64,000 bases of DNA from CAYQOX01 sp964419335 (lineage in GTDB: Bacteria; Hinthialibacterota; Hinthialibacteria; Hinthialibacterales; Hinthialibacteraceae). Positions within the stretch are counted from its first letter, which is position 1. Every line of letters begins with the position of its first letter. The position numbers and the translations under genes were made by a program. The notes below the pieces were generated by a model that worked only from the letters and a program-made list of their open reading frames with translations, had not been told where the DNA came from and did no database searches. Below are positions 31,787 through 40,354 of the stretch, piece after piece. The stretch covers positions 1 to 64,000 of the forward strand of contig CAYQOX010000011.1 of assembly GCA_964419335.1 (NCBI GenBank), read 5' to 3'.

Positions 31787-32071
31787 TGTCGATTTTTTCT
31801 TGGTTGTGGCTTTTTGGGTTCCGCCTTTTTTCTCCGTAGCCTTTTTAGTTGTGCTTTTCTTGGAGGTCGATTTTTTTTCCGTGGACTTTTTCGTAGAAGA
31901 TGTCTTGGCTGTTGATTTCTTTGGAGCGGTCTTCTTTACCGTTTTATTTGAGGCTCCTTTCTTTGTGGTGGCTTTTTTAGCCGTTGATTTCTTAGGTGAC
32001 GCTTTTTGGGTTGATGCTTTTTTCTGTGTAGATTTTTTGGCGGTACTTTTGGTGTTTGATTTTCGTACCAT
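31766..32071 (-). CDS. Lys/Ser/Thr-rich histone H1-like protein
   Basis: The ATG at 32071 has AGGAGG 11 nt upstream; 101 residues. Almost the whole protein is Lys, Ser, Thr and Ala in KKS, KKA and STAKK repeats, with no acidic patch and only a few Gly, Gln, Glu, Val and Pro residues. This matches the C-terminal histone H1-like / AlgP / Hc1-type nucleoid proteins. It should be disordered and bind DNA non-specifically. Low complexity prevents homology inference. It lies in a very AT-rich neighbourhood and is probably transcribed alone. Confidence 0.72.
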   Translation of the reverse strand: MVRKSNTKSTAKKSTQKKASTQKASPKKSTAKKATTKKGASNKTVKKTAPKKSTAKTSSTKKSTEKKSTSKKSTTKKATEKKGGTQKATTKKKSTSKKKSS

Positions 32072-32375
32072 CGCAAGTCTACCTCCTAATTTGATCCATG
32101 TTCCGCAAAAATAAAAGTTGCGGTTGAGTAAATATTCCAAGACTTAGGTAATTTATATTACAATGACTGTAACTTTTCAAGAAAAAATCATAAAAAAAAT
32201 CAAAAAAATCAATTATTTTTTTATTTTTTACAATTAAATTGGAAAAAATAGTAGGATTATGACTTACAAAATTACGAAAGGAAGTATTTTCTTTGAGTTT
32301 CTAGCGCTTTCCTTTTTGAAGAATTCGATAAAATATAGTGCATTCCGTTGAATGAAGCTAGCACATTGATAGAAA
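32072..32375. other. AT-rich intergenic region
   Basis: This 304-bp divergent gap separates the histone-like gene (minus) from the membrane protein gene (plus). Positions 32185-32250 are almost pure A and T, with runs of A and T typical of curved DNA or an UP element. TTACA-N5-TGTAA at 32158-32172 is the only dyad I see. No RNA gene or ORF is supported. Confidence 0.5.
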
Positions 32376-34394
32376 ATGGCATCAGCATCAAGACGTCTAT
32401 TTCATTGGTTTTTGGGTGAAACTTTAGTTAGCCTATTGGTAATCGTTCTTTTGTTTCTCGTTTCAGAGGGACAGGAGAAATGGTTACCGTTGCTCTATCA
32501 TTTCATCCGCACTTATACTTATCATTCCAACTTGGTTGTTTACCTACTTTTGATTATTAATGCTTCCCTTTTTGGTTATTTTATTTATTCTCGGTTTCTG
32601 TTTTTACCTCCTAGCAATCGAAGAAAGAAAGTTGGAGGATTCTGTGTACTCGGATTATGGCTGTTTACAATAATTCCAGTGGGACATCTAATTAAACATA
32701 ACCATCTCTTTTATGAAAATTGGATGTGGTATGCAGCCATTGGGCTCTTATTGACTCAATTCTTTTTCGCTTTGAGTCTTTATTTACTGCGGTATTACCG
32801 GCATATATTGGTCTCTTGGGAAGAAAAAATCGCTTTTGTTCATGGATTTTTTACCTCGCCATTTCGACCGGTACAGGATGGTTGCTATATCCTGGTGCTA
32901 ACCATGTTTGTATTTGGTCTCTGTAGTGGATTGAGTTGGTTTATGTTGGGGGGGATCCCGCATGTGCAGGACAGCATCGCCCAGTTTTTTCAGGCCAAAA
33001 TATTTGCGCAGGGGCGGATGACCTTGCCGGTCCCATCCAATCATGAATTTTTTGAGCGAATTTATGTACTGGTGGATCATGGGCAGTGGTATACGTTTTA
33101 TCCACCCGGTTTCCCTTTGGTCTTATCGTTGGGAGTGCTCGTGGATCACCCTCATTGGGTGAATCCCCTGTTGTCGGCATTGATGCTTCCGTTGGTTTTT
33201 TATTTGAGTAGCCGGTATGTTTCGATGTTTGTGGCGCGCATATCTATAATGATGTTGGCTTTGTCGCCCTTTTTTATCTTGATGGGGGCGGGATTTATGA
33301 ATCATCCGGCGGCGTTATTTTTCCTCCTGTTGTTTTTGATTTTTAGTTTAGAAGCGGTGGTAAGCCGGCGATATGGGGGTGGATTCTCGCTTCTGGCAGG
33401 CTTTTTTTATGGAATGGCTTTTATCACCCGCCCTATGTCGGCATTAGCCTTTTTAGGGGGAGGGTTGATTGGGGTTGGGCTACGGGCTTCATCGAAAAAG
33501 AGACTATTGGTCTTTGCTTTTCTCTTTCTGTTAGGGAATTCACCCCCGGCGTTTTTTTATCTCACCTTTAATCAGCACACGACTGGTTCGCCTTGGGTAA
33601 CAGGGTATGAAAAGTATTTTGGGGGAAATCCGTTAGGATTCGGGGATCGACCCTGGGGGGCAGAACCGTTAGGGCCGCAGCTGCCGAATCAGGTTTATCA
33701 TTCACCCGCACGTGGATTGGCCAATACGAACAGTCATCTCGTGGGCTTAAATTATTTTCTGTTTGGGTGGCCAATTCCTTCGTTAACCTTATCGTTATTT
33801 CTTTTGTTTCCATTCTTTCGAAAGAAACAATTGGATGGCTTATGTTTTCTAATCATTCTTTTTATCTTGGGGATTTATTTCTTTTATTTTTTTCAGGATT
33901 ATTGTTATGGGCCGCGATTCATGTATGAAACGGTTCCGTTTTGGATCCTTTTAAGTGCTCGTTTTATCGAAGAGTTTTTTCAATGGAGCGAGAATCAAGT
34001 GAAGGAATTGTCTTATGCGATTCGATCGCTTACCTATAGTCTATTGCTCTTTTTCTTTGTTTTTGCGTTCGTCTTGGTGTGGGTGGAACGTATAAACGTA
34101 ATGTCGGATGCCTATTGGGGCACCGATGACGAAATCGCGCATACTATGCGGGAGAATATTGAAGAGGAAAAAGTGGTGATTTTCGTGGATGATGAGCAAG
34201 ATTATGCGGCCGCCTTTTCGTTTTTGGATCCAACCTTAGAGAATGGGTGGATTGTGGCTCATAATTTGGGGGCTAAAAAAAATGAAGAATTATTGAAAAA
34301 ATATCCCCAATGGCCGGTTTACCGGTTGCGATTGCATACTTCGGAAGGGAACCGGTTTGAAACCCGGTTGGAAAACTATGAAGTAGAGCGTTAA
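32376..34394 (+). CDS. Polytopic membrane protein, GT39/ArnT-like
   Basis: A 672-residue inner-membrane protein with about 12 predicted helices. The order of the parts resembles GT-C glycosyltransferases (PMT/ArnT type): an N-terminal multi-helix block, a periplasmic loop before FYPPGFPLVLSLG near residue 230, then GAGFMNHPAALFFLLL near 305 and FITRPMSALAFLGGG near 350. A C-terminal soluble region of ~110 residues follows. These enzymes use lipid-linked sugars at the outer face of the membrane. It is upstream of murA by 43 bp on the same strand, so co-transcription is likely. The ATG lacks an obvious Shine-Dalgarno. Acceptor and donor are unknown. Confidence 0.72.
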   Translation: MASASRRLFHWFLGETLVSLLVIVLLFLVSEGQEKWLPLLYHFIRTYTYHSNLVVYLLLIINASLFGYFIYSRFLFLPPSNRRKKVGGFCVLGLWLFTIIPVGHLIKHNHLFYENWMWYAAIGLLLTQFFFALSLYLLRYYRHILVSWEEKIAFVHGFFTSPFRPVQDGCYILVLTMFVFGLCSGLSWFMLGGIPHVQDSIAQFFQAKIFAQGRMTLPVPSNHEFFERIYVLVDHGQWYTFYPPGFPLVLSLGVLVDHPHWVNPLLSALMLPLVFYLSSRYVSMFVARISIMMLALSPFFILMGAGFMNHPAALFFLLLFLIFSLEAVVSRRYGGGFSLLAGFFYGMAFITRPMSALAFLGGGLIGVGLRASSKKRLLVFAFLFLLGNSPPAFFYLTFNQHTTGSPWVTGYEKYFGGNPLGFGDRPWGAEPLGPQLPNQVYHSPARGLANTNSHLVGLNYFLFGWPIPSLTLSLFLLFPFFRKKQLDGLCFLIILFILGIYFFYFFQDYCYGPRFMYETVPFWILLSARFIEEFFQWSENQVKELSYAIRSLTYSLLLFFFVFAFVLVWVERINVMSDAYWGTDDEIAHTMRENIEEEKVVIFVDDEQDYAAAFSFLDPTLENGWIVAHNLGAKKNEELLKKYPQWPVYRLRLHTSEGNRFETRLENYEVER

Positions 34395-34437
34395 AGAAAG
34401 TGCGCACAATGAATAGAAAGTGAAGGAAAGGTGAATT

Positions 34438-35724
34438 ATGGCGAAGTTTTATGTTGAGGGAGGCCATTCGATTCAAGGAAGCATTCGACCATCGGGTAAC
34501 AAAAATGAAGCCTTGCCGGTTATCGCTGCAGCGTTGATGACCCGGGAAAAGATTCATTTACAAAATGTACCGTTTATAGGTGATGTGGAAACGATGCTTT
34601 CGATTTTGGAGCATTGTGGGGTGAAGGTGGAAAGAGATGCTTCCCATGAGATTATACTGCAGGCTGAAGAAGTGACCCAGACGGAATTTCCTAATGAACT
34701 ATGCCAAAAGATTCGAGCATCAGTGGTGTTATTAGCGCCGATGCTGGCACGATGCGGCGAAGTACGGTTGCCCTTGCCTGGCGGTGACCGGATAGGCCGA
34801 AGGCGGGTGGATACCCATTTCTTAGGATTACAAGAGATGGGGGCGAAATTTCGAATAGAAGATGGTTACTACTATGTATGGAGTCATCAGCGTTTGCGGG
34901 GAGCCGATATTCTACTGGATGAAGCGAGTGTAACTGCAACAGAAAACTTGGTGATGGCGGCGGTGCTTGCCGAAGGGACGACGATCCTGCACAACGCCGC
35001 GTCAGAGCCTCATGTTCAACAGTTATGTCACTGTCTCAATCAGATGGGAGCGAGAATCTCAGGTATTGGTTCCAATGTGTTGCGAATTGAAGGGGTGGAA
35101 GAGTTGGGGGGTGCGAATCACCGGCTCGGAGCAGATTATTTAGAAGTTGGAAGTTTTATTGCATTGACCGCGGTTACCGGAGGAGAACTTACAATCGAGG
35201 ATGCGACGCCCGAGCATATGCGGATGATCTTGTATCAATTTAAGCGGCTGGGAATTCATGTCCATATTCAAGGGGAGAATATCTTCGTTCCCCGCAATCA
35301 AACGATGAAGATCACGCCTGATTTTCATACTTCACAGATGAAGATTGATGATGGCCCCTGGCCTGCGTTTCCCGCGGATATGACCAGTATCGCGACGGTC
35401 TTGGCAACCCAGACCGAGGGCACGGTGATGATTTTCGAAAAGATGTTCGAAAGCCGTTTATTTTTTGTAGATCGCTTGATTTCTATGGGGGCTAATATCA
35501 TTTTGTGTGATCCGCATCGCGCCGTGGTGGTAGGACCCACTCCCTTGCATCATCATGTCATGAGCAGTCCCGACATTCGCGCAGGGATGGCGTTGTTAAT
35601 CGCGGCATTGTGTGCGAAGGGGACCAGCGAAATACAGAATATTGAACAAATTGATCGGGGGTATGAAAAACTCGATGAGCGCTTGCTTCCCTTGGGGGCG
35701 AAGGTACGACGGATTGAGACCTGA
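34438..35724 (+). CDS. murA: UDP-GlcNAc 1-carboxyvinyltransferase with Asp in the catalytic Cys position
   Basis: MurA (428 residues) adds enolpyruvate from PEP to UDP-GlcNAc, the first committed step of peptidoglycan synthesis. The EPT-fold marks are clear: [16 protein letters not shown] near residue 18, RPHMRI-like region [11 protein letters not shown], and [15 protein letters not shown] near 381. The loop that holds Cys115 in E. coli (LPGGCTIG) reads [15 protein letters not shown] here, with Asp117 (codon GAC at 34786-34788) instead of Cys. Natural Cys-to-Asp variants occur in Mycobacterium, Chlamydia and Borrelia, keep activity and are insensitive to fosfomycin. It is sandwiched between two polytopic membrane protein genes with gaps of 43 and 12 bp. 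Confidence 0.95.
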   Translation: MAKFYVEGGHSIQGSIRPSGNKNEALPVIAAALMTREKIHLQNVPFIGDVETMLSILEHCGVKVERDASHEIILQAEEVTQTEFPNELCQKIRASVVLLAPMLARCGEVRLPLPGGDRIGRRRVDTHFLGLQEMGAKFRIEDGYYYVWSHQRLRGADILLDEASVTATENLVMAAVLAEGTTILHNAASEPHVQQLCHCLNQMGARISGIGSNVLRIEGVEELGGANHRLGADYLEVGSFIALTAVTGGELTIEDATPEHMRMILYQFKRLGIHVHIQGENIFVPRNQTMKITPDFHTSQMKIDDGPWPAFPADMTSIATVLATQTEGTVMIFEKMFESRLFFVDRLISMGANIILCDPHRAVVVGPTPLHHHVMSSPDIRAGMALLIAALCAKGTSEIQNIEQIDRGYEKLDERLLPLGAKVRRIET

Positions 35725-35736
35725 TTTTGTAAATTG

Positions 35737-37629
35737 ATGACGACATTAGCATATTTATTCTTTGGATTATGGCAATTTCTGTGGGTTTGGAGCCTGGGCT
35801 ATGGAATTGAGCATCGCTTAAGGTTACGTATGCCTTATGGCTATCGGTTGGCGTGTTCATTTGCTTTGGGTGAGATTGTCCTAAGCTATTTTTATTACCT
35901 GCTGGGTTGTTTTGGCTTGTTACAGGCTTCCATTCTTCTACCTTTAGCGTTGTTGTGCACTCTCGTTTTGATGCCTCCCTTTTTGAAAGAGTTACGCTAT
36001 GCCCTCGTAAAAGCCTGGCCTTACATACGCCAAAGTCCATTCGCAAGTCTGATTATTGTAAACCTCCTCCTGTTCTATGCTTTGGGAACAGCGGTTCCTG
36101 AACGGGAAGTGGATTCTTTGTGGTACCATCTCGCAGTTCCTTATTATTATTTGCTGAATGGTGGGGCGATTCAGCAGGTTCCCTTTAATATGCCTTCGCA
36201 TTATCCCATGAATGTTCATTTGCATTATGTGTTTTCTTTGTTGGTGGGGAATGAAGCAACTGCCAAGGTGTTTATTTATTGCCATTTCTTTCCTTTATTG
36301 ATTTTGCTTTGGGCGGTGGTAAAACGTTATGCGCGGGAAGAATGGGGATTATTCGCGGTAGCGGTTTATTTGTGTTGTCTCTACTTTCGGTTGCCGGTCA
36401 TGGTGAACGTCCAGCGCGCGGTATATTTCTATATCTTTTTATCCGCGGTGTTTTTTTGGTATTCTTTCGAGCGTAACCGATTAGCCTATTTTGTATTAGC
36501 TTCGGTTTTTTGTGGGATGGCGTTAGGGACAAAAATGAGTGCTTTTTTGTTTGGACTGGCGGCCTTTATGCTTCTTTTGATAGTGCGTTTTTTTCTTTGG
36601 AGAAAGGAAACCTTTAAGAAAGCGGTTTTGTTATTGCTTCTGTTTTTGGGGATAGCGGGAATCATGTATAGTCCCTGGGCAGTTAAATCATGGTTGTATA
36701 CCGGCAATCCAATGTACCCGATGCTGGGAGAATTTTTTCCTACGAAGGAAGAATTTGTTCATCCCATGAAGTCTAATGCTCGAAACCATGGTTTAAATAT
36801 ATTAAAATCCGAGAATTGGCATGAATTTTTTGAGGAAGTGGGAAAGAATATCAATTTAGTTTTGTATAAAGCGGATTTGATCTTTTTTCTTGGGATCACC
36901 GCATTTCTTTTGCTTCTCCTACTACGCCGCAAACGCTGGTATCATCCTCTTGCTACGATGGCGGTATTTTTTGTTTTGTTCACGATGATGTGGGGATCTG
37001 ATACAGAGCGTTTGTTTGCTACAAGTTATACCGTTTTGGTTTTGCTCATTGCTTTGGCTATGTATTGGCTTGATCTAAAATCACGTTATGGGAAGGTTAT
37101 TTACGGTTTGATTCTAGTGAGTCTGTTTGTAACTTTTGTACAACAACGTTATCTCTATTTACGTAGTGAGAATATTCAATGGTTTGGGGGTGCTTATTTA
37201 ACTGAAGAATCACGACGTGAATGGCTCAGCAGCCGGGGGATCTTTTCGGAAGAATTATTCCGGATGAAAGATTGGATGGATGAGCATATTCCTGAAGATG
37301 AGTTTGTTTATGGGTATCATACAGTGTATTTGTATTATCTGCGTCGTCCTTATATTGTTCATGGGGCGCATTTTAGTAAACAACTGGATCCAGATAAAGT
37401 GTATAAGTCTCCCTTGGAGAAATGGATGGAGGAAGGGGTGGATTATGCTGCACAACGATTGACAGAGTTGGATATTCAGTGGTTTTTGTGGGATAAAGAG
37501 AGGGGGCGTCTCCAGGGGGGAGATAATTCTTCGGAATGGGAGAACTTCAAAGAACGGTATTTAAAGGAAGTCCATCGAGAAGGAGATCTTATCCTTTTTC
37601 AATTTTATGCGGTTACAGGGAATGTATGA
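35737..37629 (+). CDS. Polytopic membrane protein, GT-C-like
   Basis: The ATG at 35737 is preferred to the TTG one codon earlier; 630 residues. About 12 hydrophobic segments are visible, with an outer loop VPEREVDSLWYHLAVPYYYLLN near residue 130 that contains the E/D-rich motif expected in GT-C enzymes and the typical ALGTKMSAFLFGLAAF segment near 265. The C-terminal ~120 residues are soluble and aromatic-rich. The overall plan fits membrane glycosyltransferases of the GT39/GT83 type or related dolichyl-like transferases, but sequence similarity by eye is weak. It begins 12 bp after murA, so it probably belongs to the same transcript. Confidence 0.68.
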   Translation: MTTLAYLFFGLWQFLWVWSLGYGIEHRLRLRMPYGYRLACSFALGEIVLSYFYYLLGCFGLLQASILLPLALLCTLVLMPPFLKELRYALVKAWPYIRQSPFASLIIVNLLLFYALGTAVPEREVDSLWYHLAVPYYYLLNGGAIQQVPFNMPSHYPMNVHLHYVFSLLVGNEATAKVFIYCHFFPLLILLWAVVKRYAREEWGLFAVAVYLCCLYFRLPVMVNVQRAVYFYIFLSAVFFWYSFERNRLAYFVLASVFCGMALGTKMSAFLFGLAAFMLLLIVRFFLWRKETFKKAVLLLLLFLGIAGIMYSPWAVKSWLYTGNPMYPMLGEFFPTKEEFVHPMKSNARNHGLNILKSENWHEFFEEVGKNINLVLYKADLIFFLGITAFLLLLLLRRKRWYHPLATMAVFFVLFTMMWGSDTERLFATSYTVLVLLIALAMYWLDLKSRYGKVIYGLILVSLFVTFVQQRYLYLRSENIQWFGGAYLTEESRREWLSSRGIFSEELFRMKDWMDEHIPEDEFVYGYHTVYLYYLRRPYIVHGAHFSKQLDPDKVYKSPLEKWMEEGVDYAAQRLTELDIQWFLWDKERGRLQGGDNSSEWENFKERYLKEVHREGDLILFQFYAVTGNV

Positions 37630-37640
37630 TGAAAAAAACC

Positions 37641-37802
37641 TCATTTTTGTCCGGATTGAGAGGCTTGCCGTTCGATGGTTTCTCCCAAAGATTCTATATC
37701 TTGACCCATACCCCGCATAGTATTACAGCCGATGGTTCCCAGGGAGAGAATGAGACTGATTAGTAATGCGAGCATAAGATTTAAAGAGTTTTTTTCATAC
37801 AT
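37641..37802 (-). CDS. Entericidin (EcnA/EcnB)-family small lipoprotein
   Basis: A 53-residue ORF that starts MYEKNSLNLMLALL, with a hydrophobic segment and the lipobox GTIG/C at Cys26. The mature part is CNTMRGMGQDIESLGETIERQ, which has the Asn-Thr-x-x-Gly-x-Gly-x-Asp-x-x-x-x-Gly spacing of entericidins. These tiny outer-membrane lipoproteins were described as an antidote/bacteriolytic toxin pair in E. coli and are common in Proteobacteria as single genes. It starts 6 bp after the stop of a lipoprotein gene, so the two form a lipoprotein operon. No clear Shine-Dalgarno, which fits coupling to the upstream gene. Confidence 0.78.
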   Translation of the reverse strand: MYEKNSLNLMLALLISLILSLGTIGCNTMRGMGQDIESLGETIERQASQSGQK

Positions 37803-37808
37803 GATATT

Positions 37809-38486
37809 TTACCGTCTAATAACATCGATTGTAACTTGGAGTTGTCTTTGATTGTTGGCAGAAGCGCCAGGGTAATCTAAAACGGCCAAATAAAGTGCCG
37901 AAGCTCCACGAGGGACTCGAATGTTTTTACGATCACCTATAATAAAAGGTTGACTAGAATTATCAAACAATCCCACCAGTGCCCCCATATTCCCTTCAAT
38001 AGAACGATACTCCTCTGTAGGTCCCGCTTCGATCCGAATATCAGGCGCCCCAGAGGGGGGATTTTTAATTGAAGGGAGAGGGATATGACTGGTTGTCCCA
38101 TGAGCGTAAATATCAAGGGTTTCACCGCCTTTAATGATGCCGTCTAAGACTTTAACGGGTTTGTTTTGTGGTGCGATATCTCGAACACCCTCTAGTTGAA
38201 ATTCGAGGGTAGTTCCATCTTCTGCACCAGCAAGAAAGATATCCGCCGTTGCGGGAACAATGATATGAACTTGGCCTAAATGGCCATAGGGAAGAGATGA
38301 ATCGATAATGGCGGGCGGATTCAGAAAGTCAGTGGGTTTAAAGATCTCGGGAGTGCGATTAATACCTTCCTGACATCCAGTAACGAGCAGGATAAGCCAT
38401 CCTGCCGCCATCACCATGGTATATAAGGCCATACTACTATTGCGATGGCTGGTATGGAGTTTTTTTATTAGGTTTTGAGTTTTCAT
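37809..38486 (-). CDS. Predicted lipoprotein with PA-IL-like (LecA) lectin domain
   Basis: A 225-residue protein with a long basic N-terminus, a hydrophobic helix and lipobox LLVTG/C at Cys38. Two related beta-rich segments follow. The last (IRVPRGASALYLAVLDYPGASANN near residue 190) matches the calcium and sugar-binding region of PA-IL-type lectins, in which a PxGAxxLxLxVxD strand leads to a loop that binds Ca2+ and galactose. Another such strand (HIIVPATADIFLAGAEDG) appears near residue 75. It would be anchored in a membrane facing the periplasm or surface. The entericidin-like gene lies 6 bp downstream. Lectin assignment is by motif only. Confidence 0.6.
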   Translation of the reverse strand: MKTQNLIKKLHTSHRNSSMALYTMVMAAGWLILLVTGCQEGINRTPEIFKPTDFLNPPAIIDSSLPYGHLGQVHIIVPATADIFLAGAEDGTTLEFQLEGVRDIAPQNKPVKVLDGIIKGGETLDIYAHGTTSHIPLPSIKNPPSGAPDIRIEAGPTEEYRSIEGNMGALVGLFDNSSQPFIIGDRKNIRVPRGASALYLAVLDYPGASANNQRQLQVTIDVIRR

Positions 38487-38689
38487 GTTATTTTGAACTA
38501 TTTCACCATTAATTTATGCCTAGTTATATCTTAACGATTAAAAGAAAATTATATAACGTGTGAACGAATTGGAATAGCGGGAAATCCCTTTTTAAATGCA
38601 TTAAGGCAAAAAGAGTAGTTATAAGCAGAGAAAAATCTAGAGGTTATACTTATCTGGGTTTGGAGAAAGGATCGCGTAAAACGAAACGA

Positions 38690-38717
38690 AGGGAGCGACC
38701 CACAAAGGCCGCTCCCT
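38690..38717 (-). terminator. Terminator after MFS gene
   Basis: AGGGAGCG (38690-38697) pairs with CGCTCCCT (38710-38717) around a 12-nt loop; on the minus strand TCGTTTCGTTTT follows. It lies 15 nt past the MFS stop. Confidence 0.78.
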
Positions 38718-38732
38718 ATCCGAATTGAAAGG

Positions 38733-39938
38733 TTAAGCTTCTTTTTCGAGCTGTTCTTGGGGATCCTTGAAGAAAATTAGGAACAGAATGGCACACAGAA
38801 TGGTTAAAACCACCGGAACCATAAATACCCAAGACCAATTGACGATGGTGGTTCCATCTTCGGCTACGTGGGTGAAGAGGCTTTCAATCCAGCCGGCGAA
38901 GGAGGAACCAAGATATAAACCTAGGCCGAATGTTACCAGTGCCAGTAAGCCTTGAGCGGAATTGCGAATGTCAGGTGGTGCGACACGGTCAACGTATATT
39001 TGTCCTACCACGAAGAAGAAGACATAGCAGATGCCGTGCAAGGCCAGGGAAGCGACAACCAGCCAATAAGGAGTACCAATCGCAAAAATGATGTATCGAA
39101 TAGGCCAAGTAATGATACCAATGGCCATCGCGGTTTTGATACCTACCCGTGGTAAGAGGTAAGGCATGAGCGCTACCAAGGTGAGGAGTTCTGCGATTTG
39201 GGCAATGGTCATTACCCAGGGAATATTTCTTGAGTTAGTACCCAGATCTTCGAGGAAGGGGCCGGTGAGGATGTAGTAGAACATGAGCTCTGTGGCCACG
39301 ACAAAGGAGATTATCATGAAAATGAGGAAGGAGGGACGTTTCAGCATTTTCAACGCTTCGAGAAATGCAAGTGGATTCCCTTCGCGGCTGGGAGGCGTGT
39401 GGGGAAGCCAAAAACTAAATACGCCAAGAAGGAGAGAAGCAATTCCTGCGAGACGCAAGCAATTGGCGCCGTCATCGGAAAAATAAAGCCAGCCAGAGAG
39501 GACCCATCCTGCCAGGATCCAGCCGATAGTACCCCAAACGCGAATTTTACCAAAATCGCGATCCACATCGGTTAGATTTTTGAAGCTTAAGGCATTGGTT
39601 AAGGGAATCGTTGGAGCATAGAGGAGAGAATAGCAAAACATGATAATGAGCATATGGAAGAATGTGATATATTCTGCCATCCAAAGGAGAAGAAACCCGC
39701 CGACAAAGTGTGCGATGGCGAGGAATCTCTCGACCGAAATATAGCGGTCTGCGATTTGTCCACCGATAAAAGGTGTAATCAGGGAGGCAAGATAGAGCAT
39801 CCCCATAATTTGTCCTTTTTGTGCGCCGCTAAAGCCTAACTCGGTAAGATAAACAGGGAGATAGGATCCCCACGCACCCCAGATCCAATACTGTAACAGC
39901 ATCATGACACTTAAACGAATATACAAACCTAAACTCAT
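38733..39938 (-). CDS. MFS transporter, nucleoside:H+ symporter (NupG/XapB)-like
   Basis: The ATG at 39938 has GGGGG about 7 nt upstream; 401 residues with 12 predicted helices. MFS marks include LGFSGAQKGQIMGMLYLAS near residue 33 and IGGQIADRYISVERFL near 60 (the GxxxDRxxxR type loop). The central HTPPSREGNP cytoplasmic loop separates the two halves. The overall pattern and length match the nucleoside permease NupG subfamily, which is common in Bacteroidetes and Planctomycetes. Substrate unproven. A clear terminator follows. The next gene upstream on the strand is a DUF5989 protein, 70 bp away. Confidence 0.82.
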   Translation of the reverse strand: MSLGLYIRLSVMMLLQYWIWGAWGSYLPVYLTELGFSGAQKGQIMGMLYLASLITPFIGGQIADRYISVERFLAIAHFVGGFLLLWMAEYITFFHMLIIMFCYSLLYAPTIPLTNALSFKNLTDVDRDFGKIRVWGTIGWILAGWVLSGWLYFSDDGANCLRLAGIASLLLGVFSFWLPHTPPSREGNPLAFLEALKMLKRPSFLIFMIISFVVATELMFYYILTGPFLEDLGTNSRNIPWVMTIAQIAELLTLVALMPYLLPRVGIKTAMAIGIITWPIRYIIFAIGTPYWLVVASLALHGICYVFFFVVGQIYVDRVAPPDIRNSAQGLLALVTFGLGLYLGSSFAGWIESLFTHVAEDGTTIVNWSWVFMVPVVLTILCAILFLIFFKDPQEQLEKEA

Positions 39939-40008
39939 GGAAAACCCCCTTTGATGATTCAATATTGTTGTATCAAGATTTGATTATCTGCGAAATTCGG
40001 GCTTCCGA

Positions 40009-40257
40009 TTAGAAGATCGTATAAATAAACGGCGCGATCACGGAGGCTTGAGAGAAAATAATAAGTGCTCCTAATAAAATCATGATCATGACGATGGGCA
40101 AGAGCCAGAACTTTTTTCTTTCGCTGAGGAAGATAGAGAACTCTTTGATTAAGCTTATCGAGCTGGCTTGATATTTTTGTCGTTCGGCGCGTTGTGTTTC
40201 TCGATCGTTCTCATGGACAGGGTTCTCTATTTTTTCCTTTGAATTGACTTCATTCAT
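40009..40257 (-). CDS. DUF5989-family small membrane protein
   Basis: An 82-residue protein. A polar N-terminal ~35 residues lead to KEFSIFLSERKKFWLLPI, then one membrane helix (IVMIMILLGALIIFS) and the end QASVIAPFIYTIF. This matches the small DUF5989 (SxtN-neighbour) family, often found beside carbamoyltransferases and exopolysaccharide genes. GAGG lies before the ATG. Function unknown; no such neighbour is present here. It lies 97 bp downstream of holB on the same strand. Confidence 0.72.
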   Translation of the reverse strand: MNEVNSKEKIENPVHENDRETQRAERQKYQASSISLIKEFSIFLSERKKFWLLPIVMIMILLGALIIFSQASVIAPFIYTIF

Positions 40258-40354
40258 TGGTTTTACCTCATTTAATGCATAGGCTCAAGAATCTTGTTCA
40301 TTATATGAAAAAAAAGTGTTTTTTCCTACCTGTATAGAATCTTCATACCTACAT

